Shown here: piece after piece, positions 41,286 to 52,581 of the stretch | How the letters are laid out: every line of letters begins with the position of its first letter | How positions within the stretch are numbered: the first letter of the stretch is position 1 | NCBI RefSeq assembly: GCF_003010965.1 | Contig: NZ_PGGM01000020.1 | Span: 42,288-106,287, forward strand | Direction: 5' to 3' | Source: Phyllobacterium sophorae | GTDB lineage: Bacteria; Pseudomonadota; Alphaproteobacteria; Rhizobiales; Rhizobiaceae | DNA length: 64,000 nucleotides | Translations under genes and position numbers: made by a program | Notes under the pieces: generated by a model | What the model saw: only the letters and a program-made list of their open reading frames with translations | The model's database searches: none | Told to the model about the DNA's origin: nothing

Positions 41286-41954
41286 GTGACAGACGGCGCT
41301 GAAACAGAGCACGAGACAGCCTCCGCCAAGGGGCTTGAACAACGGATTATCACTGAAACCGGTGTCGATGCCCGGGTGGCCGGGATTATTGAGCCGGTAT
41401 TGGAATCCATCGGGTTCCGTTTGGTGCGGGTTCGTCTCTCCGGTCTAAACGGACTGACCTTGCAGATCATGACCGAGCGTAACGATGGCACCATGACTGT
41501 CGAGGATTGCGAGCTCGTCAGTCGGACGTTGTCGCCTGTGCTCGACGTTGAGGATCCGATAGACCGGCATTATCATCTGGAAGTTTCGTCGCCCGGTATT
41601 GACCGTCCGCTCGTTCGTAAATCGGATTTCGTCACCTGGACCGGCCACGTCGTCAAGATTGATACGTCCGCTGTTCTGGAGGGGCGCAAGAAGTTTCGCG
41701 GCCGCATAGCGGAGGTTTCCGCTGATGCCGTCACGGTGGAAAGCGATCAGGCGAGCTACGGGGACAAGCCAGTCGTCGAGGTGCCGTTCGAGATGATCGC
41801 GGACGCGCGGCTTGTTTTGACGGATGACCTCATTCGTGACGCTCTGCGCCGCGACAAGGATTTGCGCGAGGGACGGATTCCGGAAGAGACCGATGCCGCG
41901 GCAGGCGAGGCAAATGCTTCGGCCGCCGAGCAGGAACAGACAAAACAGGATTGA
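41286..41954 (+). CDS. rimP: ribosome maturation factor RimP
   Basis: Needed for late maturation of the 30S subunit. The 222-residue product begins at a GTG and has the RimP N-terminal domain ([26 protein letters not shown]) and a C-terminal SH3-like domain. The acidic tail (residues about 195-222) is longer than in E. coli, as in other alphaproteobacteria. It heads the rimP-nusA-ylxR-infB operon. Confidence 0.95.
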   Translation: MTDGAETEHETASAKGLEQRIITETGVDARVAGIIEPVLESIGFRLVRVRLSGLNGLTLQIMTERNDGTMTVEDCELVSRTLSPVLDVEDPIDRHYHLEVSSPGIDRPLVRKSDFVTWTGHVVKIDTSAVLEGRKKFRGRIAEVSADAVTVESDQASYGDKPVVEVPFEMIADARLVLTDDLIRDALRRDKDLREGRIPEETDAAAGEANASAAEQEQTKQD

Positions 41955-42021
41955 TATTTCATACGCCCGCAGGACAAGCGAGGCGGTGAACCCCCAAGGG
42001 GGAACCTTCAAGGAGAAGAAC

Positions 42022-43623
42022 ATGGCAGTCAGTGCAAACAGGCTAGAACTTCTGCAGATCGCCGATGCGGTGGCACGCGAGAAGTCGATTGACCGCGAGA
42101 TCGTGATTGCGGCGATGGCCGATGCCATTCAGAAAGCTGCACGCTCGCGTTATGGCCAGGAAACCAATATCCGCGCCGATATCAACGCGAAGACCGGTGA
42201 AATCAAGTTGCAGCGTCTGCTTGAAGTGGTCGAGACGGTTGAAGATCCGGTAACCCAGATTGGCATGGATGCAGCTCGCGACCGCAATCCCGATGCCCAG
42301 CCCGGCGATTTTCTCGCCGACCAGTTGCCGCCAATGGATTTCGGCCGCATCGCAGCACAGTCCGCTAAGCAGGTTATCGTGCAGAAAGTGCGCGAGGCCG
42401 AGCGTGACCGTCAGTATGACGAATACAAGGATCGTGTCGGCGAGATCATCAACGGCAGCGTCAAACGCGTTGAATATGGCAATGTGATCGTCGATCTCGG
42501 CCGCGGCGAAGCCATTGTGCGCCGCGACGAGTTGATCCCGCGCGAAACTTTCCGCTACGGCGACCGCGTTCGCGCCTACGTCTACGATGTGCGTCGCGAG
42601 CAGCGCGGCCCGCAGATTTTCCTGAGCCGCACGCATCCGCAGTTCATGGCCAAGTTGTTCACCATGGAAGTGCCGGAAATCTATGACGGTATCATCGAGA
42701 TCAAGTCGGTAGCCCGCGATCCGGGTTCGCGCGCCAAGATCGCTGTGATTTCCCGCGATTCTTCGATTGATCCGGTGGGCGCCTGCGTTGGTATGCGCGG
42801 TTCACGCGTTCAGGCGGTCGTCGGCGAGTTGCAAGGCGAGAAGATCGACATCATTCCATGGTCACCGGAGCCTGCTTCCTTCATCGTCAATGCGCTTCAG
42901 CCCGCTGAAGTTGCAAAAGTTGTTCTCGATGAAGACGCCGAGCGTATTGAAGTTGTGGTCCCGGATGACCAACTATCTCTTGCGATCGGCCGTCGTGGAC
43001 AGAATGTACGTCTGGCCTCGCAGCTGACAGGCTGGGATATTGATATCCTCACGGAGCAGGAAGAGTCGGAGCGCCGTCAGAAGGAATTCGTCGAACGCTC
43101 AAATCTGTTCATGGAAGCGCTTGATGTTGACGAGATGGTTGGTCAGGTTCTTGCCTCCGAAGGTTTCGCCAGCGTCGAAGAAATTGCCTATGTAGATAGC
43201 GACGACATTTCCTCCATCGATGGTTTCGACGAGGAAACGGCGACGGAAATCCAGCAGCGCGCCCAGGAATATCTTGGCCGCATCGAAGAGGAGCGCGATG
43301 CCCGCCGCAAGGAATTGGGTGTCTCCGACGAACTTCGCGATCTGCCGGGCATGACGAATGCCATTCTCGTTGCGGTCGGCGAAGACGGTGTCAAGACGGT
43401 CGAAGACTTCGCCGGATATGCGGTTGACGAATTGACGGGCTGGCGTGAACGCAAGGATGGTGAGACAATCAACTATCCCGGCATCCTGTCGTCGTTCGAA
43501 GTCAGCCGCGCCGATGCGGAGCAGATGGTACTTGCTGCGCGCCTTAAAGCTGGCTGGATTACGGAAGAGGATCTTGCTGCCGCCGAGCCCGAAGCAGAAG
43601 CGGATGAAGAGGTCGCCGGGTAA
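42022..43623 (+). CDS. nusA: transcription termination/antitermination factor NusA
   Basis: RNA polymerase-binding factor controlling pausing, termination and antitermination. The 533-residue product has the N-terminal polymerase-binding domain ([18 protein letters not shown]), an S1 domain, two KH domains (about residues 235-365, with [10 protein letters not shown]) and two C-terminal acidic helix-hairpin repeats (about 370-510). The ATG at 42022 has AAGGAGAAG upstream. Confidence 0.97.
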   Translation: MAVSANRLELLQIADAVAREKSIDREIVIAAMADAIQKAARSRYGQETNIRADINAKTGEIKLQRLLEVVETVEDPVTQIGMDAARDRNPDAQPGDFLADQLPPMDFGRIAAQSAKQVIVQKVREAERDRQYDEYKDRVGEIINGSVKRVEYGNVIVDLGRGEAIVRRDELIPRETFRYGDRVRAYVYDVRREQRGPQIFLSRTHPQFMAKLFTMEVPEIYDGIIEIKSVARDPGSRAKIAVISRDSSIDPVGACVGMRGSRVQAVVGELQGEKIDIIPWSPEPASFIVNALQPAEVAKVVLDEDAERIEVVVPDDQLSLAIGRRGQNVRLASQLTGWDIDILTEQEESERRQKEFVERSNLFMEALDVDEMVGQVLASEGFASVEEIAYVDSDDISSIDGFDEETATEIQQRAQEYLGRIEEERDARRKELGVSDELRDLPGMTNAILVAVGEDGVKTVEDFAGYAVDELTGWRERKDGETINYPGILSSFEVSRADAEQMVLAARLKAGWITEEDLAAAEPEAEADEEVAG

Positions 43624-43632
43624 CGCTCGATC

Positions 43633-44346
43633 ATGAAAGTGCATGATTTTTTTGAGCAAGGTCATGCGGAAATGATGAAGAGCGAACAAGGCGTGGAACC
43701 GGAAATGAACGACAGGACGTGCATTGTCACGCGTGAAAGCGGTACTGTCGATGACATGATCCGGTTTGTCGCCGCTCCCGATGGGACGATTGTAGCCGAT
43801 TTGAAGCGCAATCTTCCCGGCAGGGGGTGTTGGGTGAAGGCCCAGCGGCGTTACATTGATGAGGCGGTCAAGCGAAAGCTCTTTCCGCGCGGGTTGAAAA
43901 GCAACGTCCTTGTTCCGGATGATTTCGGGCTAGCTGTGGATCAGATGCTTGCAAAATCCGCGCTTGGAAGTTTTGGGTTGGCGCGCAAGGCCGGTGTTGT
44001 GGTAACAGGGGCCGCAAAAGTGGACGCTGCCATCCGCAACGGCACTGCAGCTCTCGTCCTTCACGCGTTTGAAGCGGCGGAAGATGGTGTGCGCAAACTT
44101 GACCAGGCCCGCCGTTCGGTAGTTTATGCGGGCGGACCGGAGATACCCGCCCTTTCATTGTTTGAAAGCAGTGAAATGGATTTGGCATTGGGTGGGGTAA
44201 ATGTGATACATGCTGCCGTACTCAAGGGAACGGCAGCTGCCGGGTTCGTTAAACGAGCCTGGCTGCTACAGCATTTTCGCGATGGCCGTGACGATCGGGC
44301 CGACGCTAAAGCGGCAGCTGCCGCGAAGGAAACGGAAACGGAATGA
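43633..44346 (+). CDS. YlxR/L7Ae-fusion RNA-binding protein
   Basis: 237-residue fusion of an N-terminal YlxR (DUF448) domain ([23 protein letters not shown]) and a C-terminal L7Ae/YlxQ-like domain ([18 protein letters not shown]). In many bacteria these are two separate genes in the same nusA-infB position. Later ATGs at 43672 and 43675 are possible starts. The stop overlaps infB as ATGA. The function is probably RNA binding during transcription or translation. Confidence 0.9.
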   Translation: MKVHDFFEQGHAEMMKSEQGVEPEMNDRTCIVTRESGTVDDMIRFVAAPDGTIVADLKRNLPGRGCWVKAQRRYIDEAVKRKLFPRGLKSNVLVPDDFGLAVDQMLAKSALGSFGLARKAGVVVTGAAKVDAAIRNGTAALVLHAFEAAEDGVRKLDQARRSVVYAGGPEIPALSLFESSEMDLALGGVNVIHAAVLKGTAAAGFVKRAWLLQHFRDGRDDRADAKAAAAAKETETE

Positions 44347-47078
44347 GCGATACAAAATCGACAGACGACAAGACGCTTGGCGTCAACAAGAAAACCCTGA
44401 CCCTGAAGCGGCCGGGTGTTGAGCAAAGCACAGTGCGCCAGAATTTCAGCCACGGGCGCACGAAGTCTGTTGTCGTTGAAACCAAGAAGCGCAAGTTTAG
44501 CCTTCCGGACCACAAGCCGGAGGTTGCGCCTCCTGCTGCGCCGGCTCCAGCCCCGGCCCAAGTGGCAACACCTGCTCCGGCAGCGCCGGTGCGGCCTGCG
44601 CCTCAGCCTGCTCCAACGCAGGTTAGTCCGGCAGCAGCACCCCGTCCGGCAGCACCAGCCGCCGCTGCGCCCGCGGCCCAGCCAACCGCACGTCCTGCCG
44701 CGCCATCGCCGCAGCAGCGTCCGGCACAACAGCCCTACCGTCCGTCCGGCCAGCGTCCGAACGACCGCTCTGGCATGGTACTGAACACCTTGTCGGCTGC
44801 CGAGCTAGAAGCTCGCCGCAAAGCGCTTGAAGGTTCAAAGGCCCGTGATGCCGAAGATCGCGCCAAGGCCGCCATTGAAGCGGCCCGCCGCGCGGAAGAA
44901 GAGGCTTTGCGCGCCAAGGAGCGGGAAGATTCCGCCCGTCGCCAGGCCGAGGAAGAGGAGCGTCTGCGCAAGGAAGCCGAGGCCAAGCACAAGGCCGAAG
45001 AGGAATCCCGCAAGCGTCAGCCTGAGGTCAAGACAGTTGATGATGGAACCGCGAAAGCACCGGTGCGCAGGCCAAATGCAGCCGAAGAGGACGACGATCG
45101 CCGTGGTCCGGCAGGAGCCCGCCGTGGTGGTAGCGCCGCGCCGGCCAAGCCGGAAGTTCGCGCACCCAAGGTCGTCAAGGGCGAAGACGAACGCCGCCGT
45201 GGCAAGCTTACATTGGGCTCTGCGCTCAATGATGAGGGCCGCAGCCGTTCGCTGTCCGCCATGCGCCGCCGACAGGAGAAATTCAAACGGGGCATGCAGC
45301 AGGAGAGCCGCGAGAAGATCGCGCGTGAAGTCATTCTGCCTGAAACCATCACCATCCAGGAACTCGCTCAGCGTATGGCCGAGCGTTCGGTCGATGTTAT
45401 CAAATTCCTGATGAAGGAAGGCCAGATGATGAAGCCGGGCGATCTGATCGACGCCGATACAGCCCAGCTGATTGCCGAGGAATTCGGTCATACGGTTCGC
45501 CGCGTTGCCGAATCTGACGTTGAAGAGGGTATCTTCAACGTGCAGGACGATGAGGCCGCATTCGCGTCGCGTCCGCCGGTTGTCACGATCATGGGTCACG
45601 TCGACCACGGCAAAACCTCATTGCTCGATGCAATCCGTCAAGCCAACGTCGTTTCCGGCGAAGCCGGCGGGATTACCCAGCATATTGGTGCCTATCAGGT
45701 CGAACAGAATGGCCAGAAGATCACCTTCATCGATACGCCGGGCCACGCCGCCTTTACGGCCATGCGTGCCCGCGGTGCGCAGGCAACCGATATCGCCATT
45801 CTCGTTGTAGCAGCTGACGACAGTGTCATGCCGCAGACGATTGAATCGATCAACCACGCCAAGGCGGCAGGTGTCCCGATCATCGTCGCGATCAACAAGA
45901 TCGACAAGCCATCGGCTGATGCGCAGAAGGTCCGCAATGGCCTGCTTCAGCATGAAGTCTTCGTTGAATCTATGGGCGGTGAAACGCTCGACGTCGAGGT
46001 TTCGGCAAAGACTGGCGTAGGCCTCGACAAGTTGCTCGAAGCCATCCTGCTTCAGGCGGAAATTCTCGATCTGAAGGCGGATCCGACGCGGACGGCCGAA
46101 GGCGTTGTCATCGAAGCCAAGCTCGACCGTGGTCGCGGTTCCGTTGCCACTGTGCTGGTCCAGAAGGGCACCTTGCATCCAGGCGATATTATCGTCGCCG
46201 GTAGTGAATGGGGCCGGGTTCGTGCGCTCGTCAATGACCGCGGTGAGAACATGAAGGAAGCCGGACCGGCGACGCCTGTCGAGGTTCTGGGTCTCCAGGG
46301 TCCGCCACAGGCTGGCGATCGTTTTGCCGTCGTCGAAAACGAAGCCAAGGCACGCGAGATTTCCGAATATCGCACACGTCTTGCCCGTGAAAAGGCCGTG
46401 GCAAAGCAGGCCGGTTCGCGCGGTTCGCTCGAACAGATGATGAGCCAGCTCCAAGTAACGGGTCTGAAGGAATTCCCGCTTCTCATCAAGGGTGACGTGC
46501 AGGGTTCGATCGAAGCCATCGCCGGTGCACTGGATAAGCTCGGAACCGACGAGGTGCGCGCGCGCATCATCCATTCGGGTGCCGGCGGCATCACCGAGAG
46601 TGATATCGCCCTCGCAGAAGCCTCCAATGCAGCTATCATCGGTTTCAACGTCCGTGCCAACAAGCAGGCACGTGATCTGGCCGAGCGCGAAGGCATCGAA
46701 ATCCGCTACTACAATATCATCTACGATCTCGTGGACGATGTGAAAGCGGCCATGTCGGGTCTTCTTTCGCCAGAGCGGCGCGAAACCTTCCTCGGCAATG
46801 CGGAGATTCTCGAGGTCTTCAACATTACCAAGGTCGGCAAGGTTGCCGGTTGCCGGGTTACCGAAGGCAAGGTTGAACGTGGTGCAGGTGTACGCCTTAT
46901 CCGCGACAACGTTGTCATCCACGAAGGCAAGCTCAAGACCCTCAAGCGCTTCAAGGACGAAGTCGCTGAGGTTCCGGCGGGCCAGGAATGCGGTATGGCG
47001 TTCGAGAACTACGACGACATGCGTGCAGGCGATACGATCGAAGCTTTCCGCGTCGAACATGTGACCCGCACGCTCTAA
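44343..47078 (+). CDS. infB: translation initiation factor IF-2
   Basis: GTPase placing initiator tRNA on the 30S subunit. The 911-residue protein has a long low-complexity N-terminus: Ala/Pro-rich (about residues 60-140), then a charged coiled coil (about 150-220). The IF2_N domain precedes the G domain with [20 protein letters not shown] and NKIDKP, followed by domains II, III and IV. It is translationally coupled to the YlxR/L7Ae gene. Confidence 0.97.
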   Translation: MSDTKSTDDKTLGVNKKTLTLKRPGVEQSTVRQNFSHGRTKSVVVETKKRKFSLPDHKPEVAPPAAPAPAPAQVATPAPAAPVRPAPQPAPTQVSPAAAPRPAAPAAAAPAAQPTARPAAPSPQQRPAQQPYRPSGQRPNDRSGMVLNTLSAAELEARRKALEGSKARDAEDRAKAAIEAARRAEEEALRAKEREDSARRQAEEEERLRKEAEAKHKAEEESRKRQPEVKTVDDGTAKAPVRRPNAAEEDDDRRGPAGARRGGSAAPAKPEVRAPKVVKGEDERRRGKLTLGSALNDEGRSRSLSAMRRRQEKFKRGMQQESREKIAREVILPETITIQELAQRMAERSVDVIKFLMKEGQMMKPGDLIDADTAQLIAEEFGHTVRRVAESDVEEGIFNVQDDEAAFASRPPVVTIMGHVDHGKTSLLDAIRQANVVSGEAGGITQHIGAYQVEQNGQKITFIDTPGHAAFTAMRARGAQATDIAILVVAADDSVMPQTIESINHAKAAGVPIIVAINKIDKPSADAQKVRNGLLQHEVFVESMGGETLDVEVSAKTGVGLDKLLEAILLQAEILDLKADPTRTAEGVVIEAKLDRGRGSVATVLVQKGTLHPGDIIVAGSEWGRVRALVNDRGENMKEAGPATPVEVLGLQGPPQAGDRFAVVENEAKAREISEYRTRLAREKAVAKQAGSRGSLEQMMSQLQVTGLKEFPLLIKGDVQGSIEAIAGALDKLGTDEVRARIIHSGAGGITESDIALAEASNAAIIGFNVRANKQARDLAEREGIEIRYYNIIYDLVDDVKAAMSGLLSPERRETFLGNAEILEVFNITKVGKVAGCRVTEGKVERGAGVRLIRDNVVIHEGKLKTLKRFKDEVAEVPAGQECGMAFENYDDMRAGDTIEAFRVEHVTRTL

Positions 47079-47107
47079 GCGCGGCGTCTCGATCAACAAT
47101 AACAGGG

Positions 47108-47143
47108 TCGCCGGAATAGTATCCGGCGATCTCTTGTTTGTTT
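47108..47143 (+). terminator. hairpin with T-rich tail between infB and rbfA
   Basis: TCGCCGGA (47108-47115) pairs with TCCGGCGA (47122-47129) over 8 bases with a 6-base loop, followed by TCTCTTGTTTGTTT. It resembles a weak terminator and may reduce expression of rbfA-truB relative to infB. Confidence 0.55.
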
Positions 47144-47156
47144 GGATATGATAATA

Positions 47157-47612
47157 ATGGCTCGTTTTGCTACCGGATCAGGCCCCTCACAACGTCAGTT
47201 ACGCGTCAGCGAGCAAGTGCGCCACGCGGTTTCCCAAGTGCTCCAGCGCGGCGACGTTCGCGATGACACACTCGAAAATGCTGTTGTTGCCATTTCCGAA
47301 GTGCGCATGTCGCCTGATCTGAAAATTGCCACGTGCTTCGTATCGCCGATCGGGGCAGCGGATAGCGATGGCGTTATCAGCGCCCTGAACAAGCATTCCA
47401 AGTTTATTCGAGGGCGGGCGGCTGCTCATCTCAAGCAAATGAAATATATGCCGGAATTCCGTTTCCGCATCGATACGAGTTTCGACAATTATGCCAAGAT
47501 CGATGCGCTTTTGCGCAAGCCCGAAGTCACGCGCGATCTCGCCGAAGATGATGATGACGGCGGCGATCCGAACCCGGGCGATGTTCCAGGCCACGGCGAC
47601 GGTAACGATTGA
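47157..47612 (+). CDS. rbfA: ribosome-binding factor A
   Basis: KH-fold protein for 30S maturation and cold adaptation. The 151-residue product starts [23 protein letters not shown] and contains the [13 protein letters not shown] segment. The C-terminus is acidic and Gly-rich (about residues 125-151). Starts at 47142 (TTG) and 47148 (ATG) are also in frame; 47157 fits the family best. Confidence 0.95.
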   Translation: MARFATGSGPSQRQLRVSEQVRHAVSQVLQRGDVRDDTLENAVVAISEVRMSPDLKIATCFVSPIGAADSDGVISALNKHSKFIRGRAAAHLKQMKYMPEFRFRIDTSFDNYAKIDALLRKPEVTRDLAEDDDDGGDPNPGDVPGHGDGND

Positions 47613-47627
47613 ATGGCCGATAGATAA

Positions 47628-48599
47628 ATGACAAGACAGCGCAAGAAAAAAGGCCGTCCGGTATCCGGCTGGCTGATCTTTGACAAGCCGAAAGGCATGG
47701 GGTCGACCGAGGCCGTTTCCAAGATCAAATGGCTGTTCAAGGCTGAGAAGGCGGGCCACGCCGGTACGCTTGATCCACTGGCATCGGGCATGCTGCCGAT
47801 TGCGCTTGGCGAGGCTACAAAGACTGTTCCCTATGTCATGGATGGGACAAAGATTTATCGGTTCACGGTCACCTGGGGTGCTGAGCGCACGACGGATGAT
47901 CTCGAAGGCGAGGTGACCGTAACGTCCGACAACTGTCCGGATGAAGCGGCCATCAAGGCGTTGCTATCTAAATATACAGGCGTCATCCGGCAAACACCGC
48001 CCAAATTTTCGGCGATCAAGATCGCCGGTGAACGGGCCTATGATCTGGCTCGCGGCGGTGAGGAGATCGAAATACCTTCCCGTGAGGTCGAGATCGACCG
48101 ATTGGAGTTGATCGATCGCCCGGATGACTCGACTGCGATCTTCGAGGTCGAATGCGGCAAGGGCACTTACGTGCGTTCGCTCGCACGCGATATGGGTCGC
48201 GATCTCGGCTGTTACGGGCATATCTCCGATCTTCGCCGCACTGAGGTCGCGCCATTCGATGAGTCAGATTTCGTCACACTTGCGGAACTGGAAGCGGCCC
48301 ATCCGCCTGTCCCTGCCGAGGTTGAAGGCGAAGACCGCTCCTACGAGAGGCTTGCCGAGCGGTTCTCGGTGATGGATGCGTTCCTGATCGATACTGGAGC
48401 CGCGCTGGAAAGCTTGCCTCAGGTAGCGGTTTCGGACGATCAGGCTCACCGCATTCGCATGGGCAATCCGGTAATCCTGCGCGGACGCGATGCACCTGTT
48501 GAAGCCGACGAGGCCTGTGTGACCAGCAAGGGCAAGCTCTTGGCCATAGGTTTCGTCGAACAGGGCCAGTTCAAGCCGAAGCGCGTGTTTACGGCGTGA
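47628..48599 (+). CDS. truB: tRNA pseudouridine(55) synthase
   Basis: Forms pseudouridine 55 in the T-loop of tRNA. The 323-residue product has the catalytic motif [15 protein letters not shown] and the family segments [16 protein letters not shown] and [12 protein letters not shown]. It lies 15 bases after rbfA and before rpsO, the conserved order. Confidence 0.97.
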   Translation: MTRQRKKKGRPVSGWLIFDKPKGMGSTEAVSKIKWLFKAEKAGHAGTLDPLASGMLPIALGEATKTVPYVMDGTKIYRFTVTWGAERTTDDLEGEVTVTSDNCPDEAAIKALLSKYTGVIRQTPPKFSAIKIAGERAYDLARGGEEIEIPSREVEIDRLELIDRPDDSTAIFEVECGKGTYVRSLARDMGRDLGCYGHISDLRRTEVAPFDESDFVTLAELEAAHPPVPAEVEGEDRSYERLAERFSVMDAFLIDTGAALESLPQVAVSDDQAHRIRMGNPVILRGRDAPVEADEACVTSKGKLLAIGFVEQGQFKPKRVFTA

Positions 48600-48751
48600 A
48601 ACGGCCAAAATTATTTGCGACTGGTAATTTGTCACATTTTCGACTATACGGCCCGCAGCGATAGGCTTTGCTTATCGCTTTAACCGGCCCCCGCTGGACG
48701 ACATCCCGGCCGTGGGCATCCTGTTTTCCTCTTCAAAAGAAAGGATATACG
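48600..48751 (+). promoter_or_regulatory. rpsO leader with hairpin (possible S15 autoregulation)
   Basis: The 152-base gap before rpsO contains AGCGATA (48657-48663) pairing with TATCGCT (48673-48679), followed by TTT, plus a GC-rich stretch up to the ribosome-binding site AAGGA. S15 represses its own translation through leader RNA structures in several bacterial groups. The exact fold here is not resolved, and the hairpin might instead be a weak terminator for truB. Confidence 0.4.
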
Positions 48752-49021
48752 ATGTCGATAACCGCTGAACGCAAGCAGGCAGTGATCTCTGAGTATGCAA
48801 CCAAGCCAGGCGATACCGGTTCTCCGGAAGTCCAGGTTGCCGTTCTGACAGAGCGCATTGTCAACCTGACCGAGCATTTCAAGGACCACAAGAAGGACAA
48901 TCATTCCCGTCGTGGTCTTCTCAAGCTCGTCTCGACGCGCCGCAGCCTTCTTGACTACCTCAAGAAAGTTGACCAGGGCCGCTACCAGACGCTGATCGAA
49001 AAGCTCGGCCTGCGCCGCTAA
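48752..49021 (+). CDS. rpsO: 30S ribosomal protein S15
   Basis: Primary 16S rRNA-binding protein of the small subunit. The 89-residue product ([16 protein letters not shown]..., ending LIEKLGLRR) is full length. It has AAGGA upstream of the ATG at 48752. It precedes pnp, as in most proteobacteria. Confidence 0.98.
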   Translation: MSITAERKQAVISEYATKPGDTGSPEVQVAVLTERIVNLTEHFKDHKKDNHSRRGLLKLVSTRRSLLDYLKKVDQGRYQTLIEKLGLRR

Positions 49022-49028
49022 CAGATTG

Positions 49029-49064
49029 GACCGGCGGGTGCGTTAGTCGCTCCGCCGGTCTCTT
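49029..49064 (+). terminator. hairpin after rpsO
   Basis: GACCGGCGG (49029-49037) pairs perfectly with CCGCCGGTC (49052-49060); TCTTTC follows. It is positioned to end most rpsO transcripts or to mark the rpsO-pnp processing region. Confidence 0.6.
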
Positions 49065-49230
49065 TCATCTCCAATGGAGATGAGGACTACCATGAGACAG
49101 GTCATGGGGCAGGATTGCAGGCAACTCGGTAGGGAGTTGCACGTTGTCTTGCCCGTGATTGGTCTAAACGAAACGGGACAAATGCGGCAATCCAAAGGGA
49201 TGCGCGTTTTTTCCCACTGAAGGACAAGAT
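49065..49230 (+). promoter_or_regulatory. pnp leader with three hairpins
   Basis: Three stems lie in series before pnp: 49065-49083 (8 bp, 3-base loop), 49121-49140 (7 bp, GCAACTC with GAGTTGC), and 49144-49181 (TTGTC and CCGT pairing with ACGG and GACAA). In E. coli PNPase autoregulates through an RNase III-processed leader hairpin; a similar role here is inference. Confidence 0.45.
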
Positions 49231-51372
49231 ATGTTTAATCAACACAAAGTTGAAATCGAATGGGGCGGTCGTCCGCTCATTCTCGAAACCGGCAAGATCG
49301 CCCGTCAGGCTGACGGCGCCGTTCTCGCCACTTACGGCGAGACTGTCGTACTCGCTACCGTCGTTTCCGCCAAGGAACCGAAGCCAGGTCAGGACTTCTT
49401 CCCGCTCACAGTCAACTACCAGGAAAAGACCTATGCCGCCGGCAAGATCCCGGGCGGCTACTTCAAGCGTGAAGGTCGTCCGAGCGAAAACGAAACACTG
49501 GTTTCGCGCCTGATCGACCGTCCGATCCGCCCGCTCTTCGCTGACGGCTACAAGAACGACACGCAGGTTGTTCTGACCGTTATCCAGCACGATCTCGAAA
49601 ACAACCCCGACATCGTCTCGATGATTGGTGCGTCTGCTGCGCTGACGCTCTCCGGCGTTCCATTCATGGGCCCGATAGGCGGTGCGCGCGTTGGCTACAT
49701 TGGTGGCGAATACAAGCTTAACCCGACCGTTGATGAAATGGTCGAATCGAGCCTCGATCTCGTCGTTGCCGGTACAGGAGATGCTGTTCTGATGGTTGAA
49801 TCGGAAGCCAAGGAATTGGCTGAAGATATCATGCTCGGCGCAGTTATGTTCGGCCACAAAAACTTCCAGCCAGTGATCGATGCGATCATCAAGCTCGCTG
49901 AAGTTGCGGCGAAAGAGCCGCGCGATTTCTCCACGGAAGACCTTGCTGCTGTTGAAGCCGCCGTCTTGAAGGTCGCCGAAGCTGATCTGCGCGATGCCTA
50001 CAAGATCACCGACAAGCAGCAGCGTTACGCTGCAGTCGATGCTGCCAAGGCAAAGGTCAAGGCGCATTTCTTCCCGGAAGGCGTTGAAGAGACTGAGTTT
50101 TCAGCAGAAGAAATCGCAACCGTGTTCAAGTCGGTTCAGGCGAAGATCGTTCGCTGGAACATTCTCGACACGGGCAGCCGCATCGATGGCCGTGACCTTT
50201 CGACCGTACGCCCGATCGTTTCTGAGGTCGGCCTTCTGCCGCGCACCCATGGTTCGGCCCTATTCACCCGCGGTGAAACACAGGCCATTGTGGTTGCTAC
50301 CCTCGGCACCGGTGAAGATGAGCAATATGTCGACTCGCTGACCGGCATGTACAAAGAAACCTTCATGCTTCACTACAATTTCCCGCCCTATTCGGTCGGT
50401 GAAACAGGTCGCATGGGTTCGCCAGGCCGCCGCGAAATCGGTCACGGCAAGCTTGCTTGGCGCGCTATCCACCCGGTTCTGCCTGCCAAAGAACAGTTCC
50501 CGTACACGCTCCGCACCGTTTCCGAGATCACCGAATCCAACGGCTCATCCTCGATGGCTACAGTTTGCGGTACATCGCTGGCCCTGATGGATGCGGGTGT
50601 TCCGCTGCTCCGTCCGGTTGCCGGTATCGCCATGGGCCTGATTCTCGAAGGCGAGAAGTTTGCTGTTCTTTCCGACATCCTCGGCGACGAAGATCACCTC
50701 GGCGACATGGATTTCAAGGTTGCGGGTACGGAAGGCGGGATCACCGCCCTGCAGATGGACATCAAGATCGACGGCATCACCGAAGAAATCATGAAGGTTG
50801 CCCTGGCTCAGGCCAAGGACGGCCGTCTGCATATCCTCGGCGAAATGGCGAAGGCAATCACCGAAGGCCGTTCGGAACTTGGCGAATTTGCACCGCGCAT
50901 TGAAGTCATGAACATTCCGACCGACAAGATCCGTGACGTTATTGGTTCCGGTGGTAAGGTCATTCGCGAAATAGTCGAAAAGACTGGTGCGAAGATCAAC
51001 ATCGAAGACGATGGCACGGTGAAGATCGCATCTTCGTCCGCCAAGGAAATCGAAGCCGCCCGCAAGTGGATCCACTCTATCGTTGCAGAGCCTGAAGTTG
51101 GCGAGATCTATGAAGGTACAGTTGTAAAGACCGCTGACTTCGGCGCATTCGTAAACTTCTTCGGCCCACGCGATGGCCTGGTACACATTTCGCAGCTTGC
51201 TTCGGATCGTGTTGCCAAGACTTCCGACGTGGTCAAGGAAGGCCAGAAGGTTTGGGTCAAGCTCATGGGCTTCGATGAACGCGGCAAGGTTCGCCTGTCG
51301 ATGAAAGTTGTCGACCAGGAAACCGGCAAGGAAATCGTTCAGGAAAAGAAAGCTCAGGAAGACGCTGAGTAA
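49231..51372 (+). CDS. pnp: polyribonucleotide nucleotidyltransferase (PNPase)
   Basis: Phosphorolytic 3'-5' exoribonuclease of the RNA degradosome. The 713-residue product has two RNase PH domains separated by a helical domain, then a KH domain ([19 protein letters not shown]) and an S1 domain ([17 protein letters not shown]). Signature segments such as [10 protein letters not shown] and KRREIGHG-like GRREIGHG are intact. A strong terminator follows. Confidence 0.98.
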   Translation: MFNQHKVEIEWGGRPLILETGKIARQADGAVLATYGETVVLATVVSAKEPKPGQDFFPLTVNYQEKTYAAGKIPGGYFKREGRPSENETLVSRLIDRPIRPLFADGYKNDTQVVLTVIQHDLENNPDIVSMIGASAALTLSGVPFMGPIGGARVGYIGGEYKLNPTVDEMVESSLDLVVAGTGDAVLMVESEAKELAEDIMLGAVMFGHKNFQPVIDAIIKLAEVAAKEPRDFSTEDLAAVEAAVLKVAEADLRDAYKITDKQQRYAAVDAAKAKVKAHFFPEGVEETEFSAEEIATVFKSVQAKIVRWNILDTGSRIDGRDLSTVRPIVSEVGLLPRTHGSALFTRGETQAIVVATLGTGEDEQYVDSLTGMYKETFMLHYNFPPYSVGETGRMGSPGRREIGHGKLAWRAIHPVLPAKEQFPYTLRTVSEITESNGSSSMATVCGTSLALMDAGVPLLRPVAGIAMGLILEGEKFAVLSDILGDEDHLGDMDFKVAGTEGGITALQMDIKIDGITEEIMKVALAQAKDGRLHILGEMAKAITEGRSELGEFAPRIEVMNIPTDKIRDVIGSGGKVIREIVEKTGAKINIEDDGTVKIASSSAKEIEAARKWIHSIVAEPEVGEIYEGTVVKTADFGAFVNFFGPRDGLVHISQLASDRVAKTSDVVKEGQKVWVKLMGFDERGKVRLSMKVVDQETGKEIVQEKKAQEDAE

Positions 51373-51394
51373 TCTTCTGTAAAAAGACTACGAT

Positions 51395-51433
51395 AAAAGC
51401 GCGCCCGGATTCCTGTCTGGGCGCGCTTTTTTC
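51395..51433 (+). terminator. rho-independent terminator after pnp
   Basis: A 12-bp perfect stem (51395-51406 with 51419-51430) whose 3' arm ends in TTTT, followed by TTC. It closes the rpsO-pnp unit and is one of the clearest terminators in the window. Confidence 0.85.
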
Positions 51434-51453
51434 TTGCGGTAACATATCTATAG

Positions 51454-52482
51454 ATGGATCTGACTATGGCCCATGGTGCGCTCAAGACGCTCTTTCTGCC
51501 TTTTGAAGATGAAATACTGCCAGTGCCAGGCCAGGGTGCCCACTGGCTGTTTCTCGGTGCGGAAGTCGACCCCGATATTGCAAGCGACTGGCAGGGCGTC
51601 CTGACCTGCCTGCAGCCGTTCAAGCCCGATTACCTTGCGTTGCAGAAGGCGGGATTTAATGCCGTGCCACGGTTGCAAGGCGAGGAGCGCTTCGATGGCG
51701 CGCTGATCCTGATCGGCAAACATCGCGGCCGCAATGAAGCCTGGCTAGCACAGGCACTGGACCATGTGGTTCCGGGCGGCGTGGTCGTGGTTTCAGGCGA
51801 CAAGAAGCTCGGCGTCGACAGCTTTCGAAGGACTGTCGAGACCATAGCGCCGGTCACAGACAGACTTTCGAAACACCATGCGGTCGCCTTCTGGTTCACG
51901 CGGCCAGATGAGCTGAATATCAATAAAATTCAATCGCTTGCGCCCGCGCCAACGAAGTTGGAAGATCGCTTCATGACGGCCCCGGGCATGTTCTCGCACA
52001 CTGCCATCGACAAGGGTTCGGCCATGCTGGTCAAGCATTTCGAAGGGCGCATCAGCGGCCATGTAGCCGACTTCGGTGCAGGCTGGGGCTACCTTGCAAG
52101 CGAAGTGCTGAACCATCCGGAGAAACTCAAGTCGCTGGCACTCTATGAAGCCGATTTTGAAGCAATGGAAGCGGCAAAAACAAACATCGCTGCCGGCGAA
52201 CTTCCTGTCAGCTTTCACTGGCATGACGTGAATAGTGAAGCGATTACAGAGATTTACGATACGATCGTCATGAACCCGCCATTCCATGCCGGACGCAGCG
52301 CCGACCCGACAATGGGGCAGGGGTTCATTGCGGTCGCCGCCAAACGCTTGAAGCCGGGTGGCAAGCTCTTGCTCGTCGCCAACCGGCAAATGCCCTATGA
52401 GGCAGGATTGAAATCCTTGTTCAAATCGGTGCAGTCACTTGAGGACGATGCTGGCTACAAGATCATCGAGGCGAAGAAGTGA
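51454..52482 (+). CDS. RsmC-like class I SAM-dependent methyltransferase
   Basis: 342-residue protein with two tandem methyltransferase-like domains, the RsmC/RlmG arrangement. The catalytic C-terminal half has VADFGAGWGYLASEVL (SAM loop) and NPPFHAGR, the NPPF motif of base-N methyltransferases. It probably methylates a guanine in 16S rRNA, as RsmC does at G1207. The assignment is by fold and motif, so the exact site is uncertain. Confidence 0.85.
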   Translation: MDLTMAHGALKTLFLPFEDEILPVPGQGAHWLFLGAEVDPDIASDWQGVLTCLQPFKPDYLALQKAGFNAVPRLQGEERFDGALILIGKHRGRNEAWLAQALDHVVPGGVVVVSGDKKLGVDSFRRTVETIAPVTDRLSKHHAVAFWFTRPDELNINKIQSLAPAPTKLEDRFMTAPGMFSHTAIDKGSAMLVKHFEGRISGHVADFGAGWGYLASEVLNHPEKLKSLALYEADFEAMEAAKTNIAAGELPVSFHWHDVNSEAITEIYDTIVMNPPFHAGRSADPTMGQGFIAVAAKRLKPGGKLLLVANRQMPYEAGLKSLFKSVQSLEDDAGYKIIEAKK

Positions 52483-52505
52483 TCTCTACTCCGCACAACT
52501 AAATT

Positions 52506-52581
52506 GCCACTGCAAGTTGAAAAGTGTTGGCCATTTCGACAGGTTCTTGAGCCACTTCCGCAGATATTTGTGCCATTTCCG
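52506..52581. mobile_element. GCCAYTTC repeat array, possible IS21-type end remnant
   Basis: Four copies of GCCACT/GCCATTTC/GCCACTTCC/GCCATTTCC start at 52506, 52530, 52551 and 52572, with spacings of 24, 21 and 21 bases. Multiple short direct repeats at helical spacing next to one end are typical of IS21-family termini. No transposase gene is present. The array lies between the 3' ends of two genes, which argues against a promoter operator. Confidence 0.4.

Noticed and set aside
40851..41342. Longer 163-residue version of the small minus-strand gene
   Set aside because: The upstream part crosses the rimP promoter and attenuator and is not protein-like; the strong ribosome-binding site supports the 54-residue form.
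45618..47099. Minus-strand frame of 493 residues opposite infB
   Set aside because: It is a codon-bias shadow of a high-GC gene; infB on the plus strand is certain.
49102..50067. Minus-strand frame of 321 residues opposite pnp
   Set aside because: Shadow of the pnp coding strand, without motifs.
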